DNA of 6,212 nucleotides from Elusimicrobia bacterium RIFOXYB2_FULL_48_7 (GTDB lineage: Bacteria; Elusimicrobiota; Endomicrobiia; CG1-02-37-114; XYA2-FULL-39-19), in assembly GCA_001800495.1 (NCBI GenBank), contig MGVM01000106.1:1205-7416 (forward strand). The letters run 5' to 3'. The translations under genes were made by a program, and so were the position numbers. Below, one piece after another: positions 5,797 to 6,212 of this stretch; position 1 is the first letter of the stretch; each line of letters opens with the position of its first letter. The notes beneath the pieces are model-generated. The model had not been told where the DNA came from. It searched no databases and was given only the letters and a program-made list of their open reading frames with translations.

Positions 5797-6212
5797 ATGT
5801 TCAAGAGAAAAAAAACCAGCAGGTTCATGCCTGCGCGCAGGCCGACAAACAGGTACACGCCTAAATACAAGCATCATTTCAAGCTGAGGGCCAAGGTGCG
5901 CCAGCACGCGGTGTCCAGGGCGACAAACAGCTTCAGGTTTTTCTTCACGGCCGGCGTATTTTCATTCGCGCTGGTTTACGGCGCCTACAAGCTTTATAAT
6001 TTCATGTTCCTGAACGCGAAATTCGCGGTAAAACACCTTTCCGTGTCCGGGCTTACCTCTGTCCCGGAACATAAATTCTTCGAAATACTGCCTGCCCATG
6101 AGGGCGACAACCTGTTCAGGACGTATTTCCGTAAAATTGAGAAAACTGTCACCGCGGGCATCCCGGTAATAAAGAGTGTCTCCGTGCGCAGGGATATCCC
6201 CGACACGGTAAG
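5797..6212 (+). CDS. ftsQ: Cell division protein FtsQ, N-terminal part (3' end outside window)
   Basis: FtsQ is a bitopic inner-membrane divisome protein that links early and late division proteins, usually with FtsB and FtsL. The open frame begins at ATG directly after the ddl stop (TAAATG) and stays open for 138 codons to the window edge. The order is as expected: a basic cytoplasmic tail (1-47, about 16 Lys/Arg), one hydrophobic membrane segment (about 48-64) and the start of a POTRA domain (from about 76). The POTRA pattern is seen in KHLSVSGL (79-86), GDNLFRT and PVIKSVSVRRDIPDTV near the edge. No clear Shine-Dalgarno is seen, so coupling to ddl is likely. The position after ddl is the classic dcw order. 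Sequence similarity in this family is low, so the call rests on architecture plus context. Confidence 0.88.
   Translation, partial: MFKRKKTSRFMPARRPTNRYTPKYKHHFKLRAKVRQHAVSRATNSFRFFFTAGVFSFALVYGAYKLYNFMFLNAKFAVKHLSVSGLTSVPEHKFFEILPAHEGDNLFRTYFRKIEKTVTAGIPVIKSVSVRRDIPDTV

Noticed and set aside
5710..5907. Minus-strand open frames opposite the ddl end and ftsQ start
   Set aside because: They are short, have no ribosome binding site or domain pattern, and conflict with the clear ddl-ftsQ junction.

Overview
The window is a bacterial gene block read entirely on the + strand. It holds nine protein genes packed almost without gaps: the 3' end of murI, queD, queC, a THEP1-type NTPase, queF, murC, murB, ddl and the 5' part of ftsQ. 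The murC-murB-ddl-ftsQ run is the late part of a dcw (division and cell wall) cluster, so the organism is a peptidoglycan-making bacterium. The sequence does not identify the phylum. A moderate GC content with frequent AGG (Arg) and ATA (Ile) codons, a short MurB, and dcw genes joined to unrelated metabolic genes would suit poorly cultured lineages such as Elusimicrobiota or Omnitrophota. That is a guess.

Layout: bases 1-468 encode the C-terminal part of glutamate racemase (MurI), cut by the window edge. Bases 494-2477 hold a queuosine-precursor block. It contains QueD (6-carboxytetrahydropterin synthase), QueC (preQ0 synthase), a small P-loop NTPase and QueF (preQ0 reductase to preQ1). These four genes overlap each other by 8, 26 and 4 bases. 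Bases 2478-2540 are the only intergenic stretch longer than 25 bases. It holds a 21-base direct repeat, an inverted repeat and two strong Shine-Dalgarno sequences. Bases 2541-5796 hold murC, murB and ddl, joined by 4-base and 1-base overlaps. ftsQ follows directly at 5797 and runs off the end.

How the genes work together: MurI makes D-glutamate. MurC adds L-Ala to UDP-MurNAc, and MurB makes that UDP-MurNAc. Ddl makes the D-Ala-D-Ala dipeptide, and FtsQ places wall synthesis at the division septum. The que genes make preQ1 for tRNA wobble modification. The preceding enzyme GTP cyclohydrolase, QueE, and the later steps (Tgt, QueA, QueG/QueH) are not in the window. No terminator was seen, so one long transcript is plausible, with murI in front and the que genes as a cassette between wall genes.

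The most unusual feature is a short motif, ATG-(C/G)GG-CAT-TAA followed by a strong Shine-Dalgarno. It occurs once before queD and twice around the queF-murC gap, and it precedes exactly the two genes that start with TTG. I found no clear sign of a new defence, mobile or RNA-guided system. No tRNA, rRNA, CRISPR or insertion sequence was recognised.
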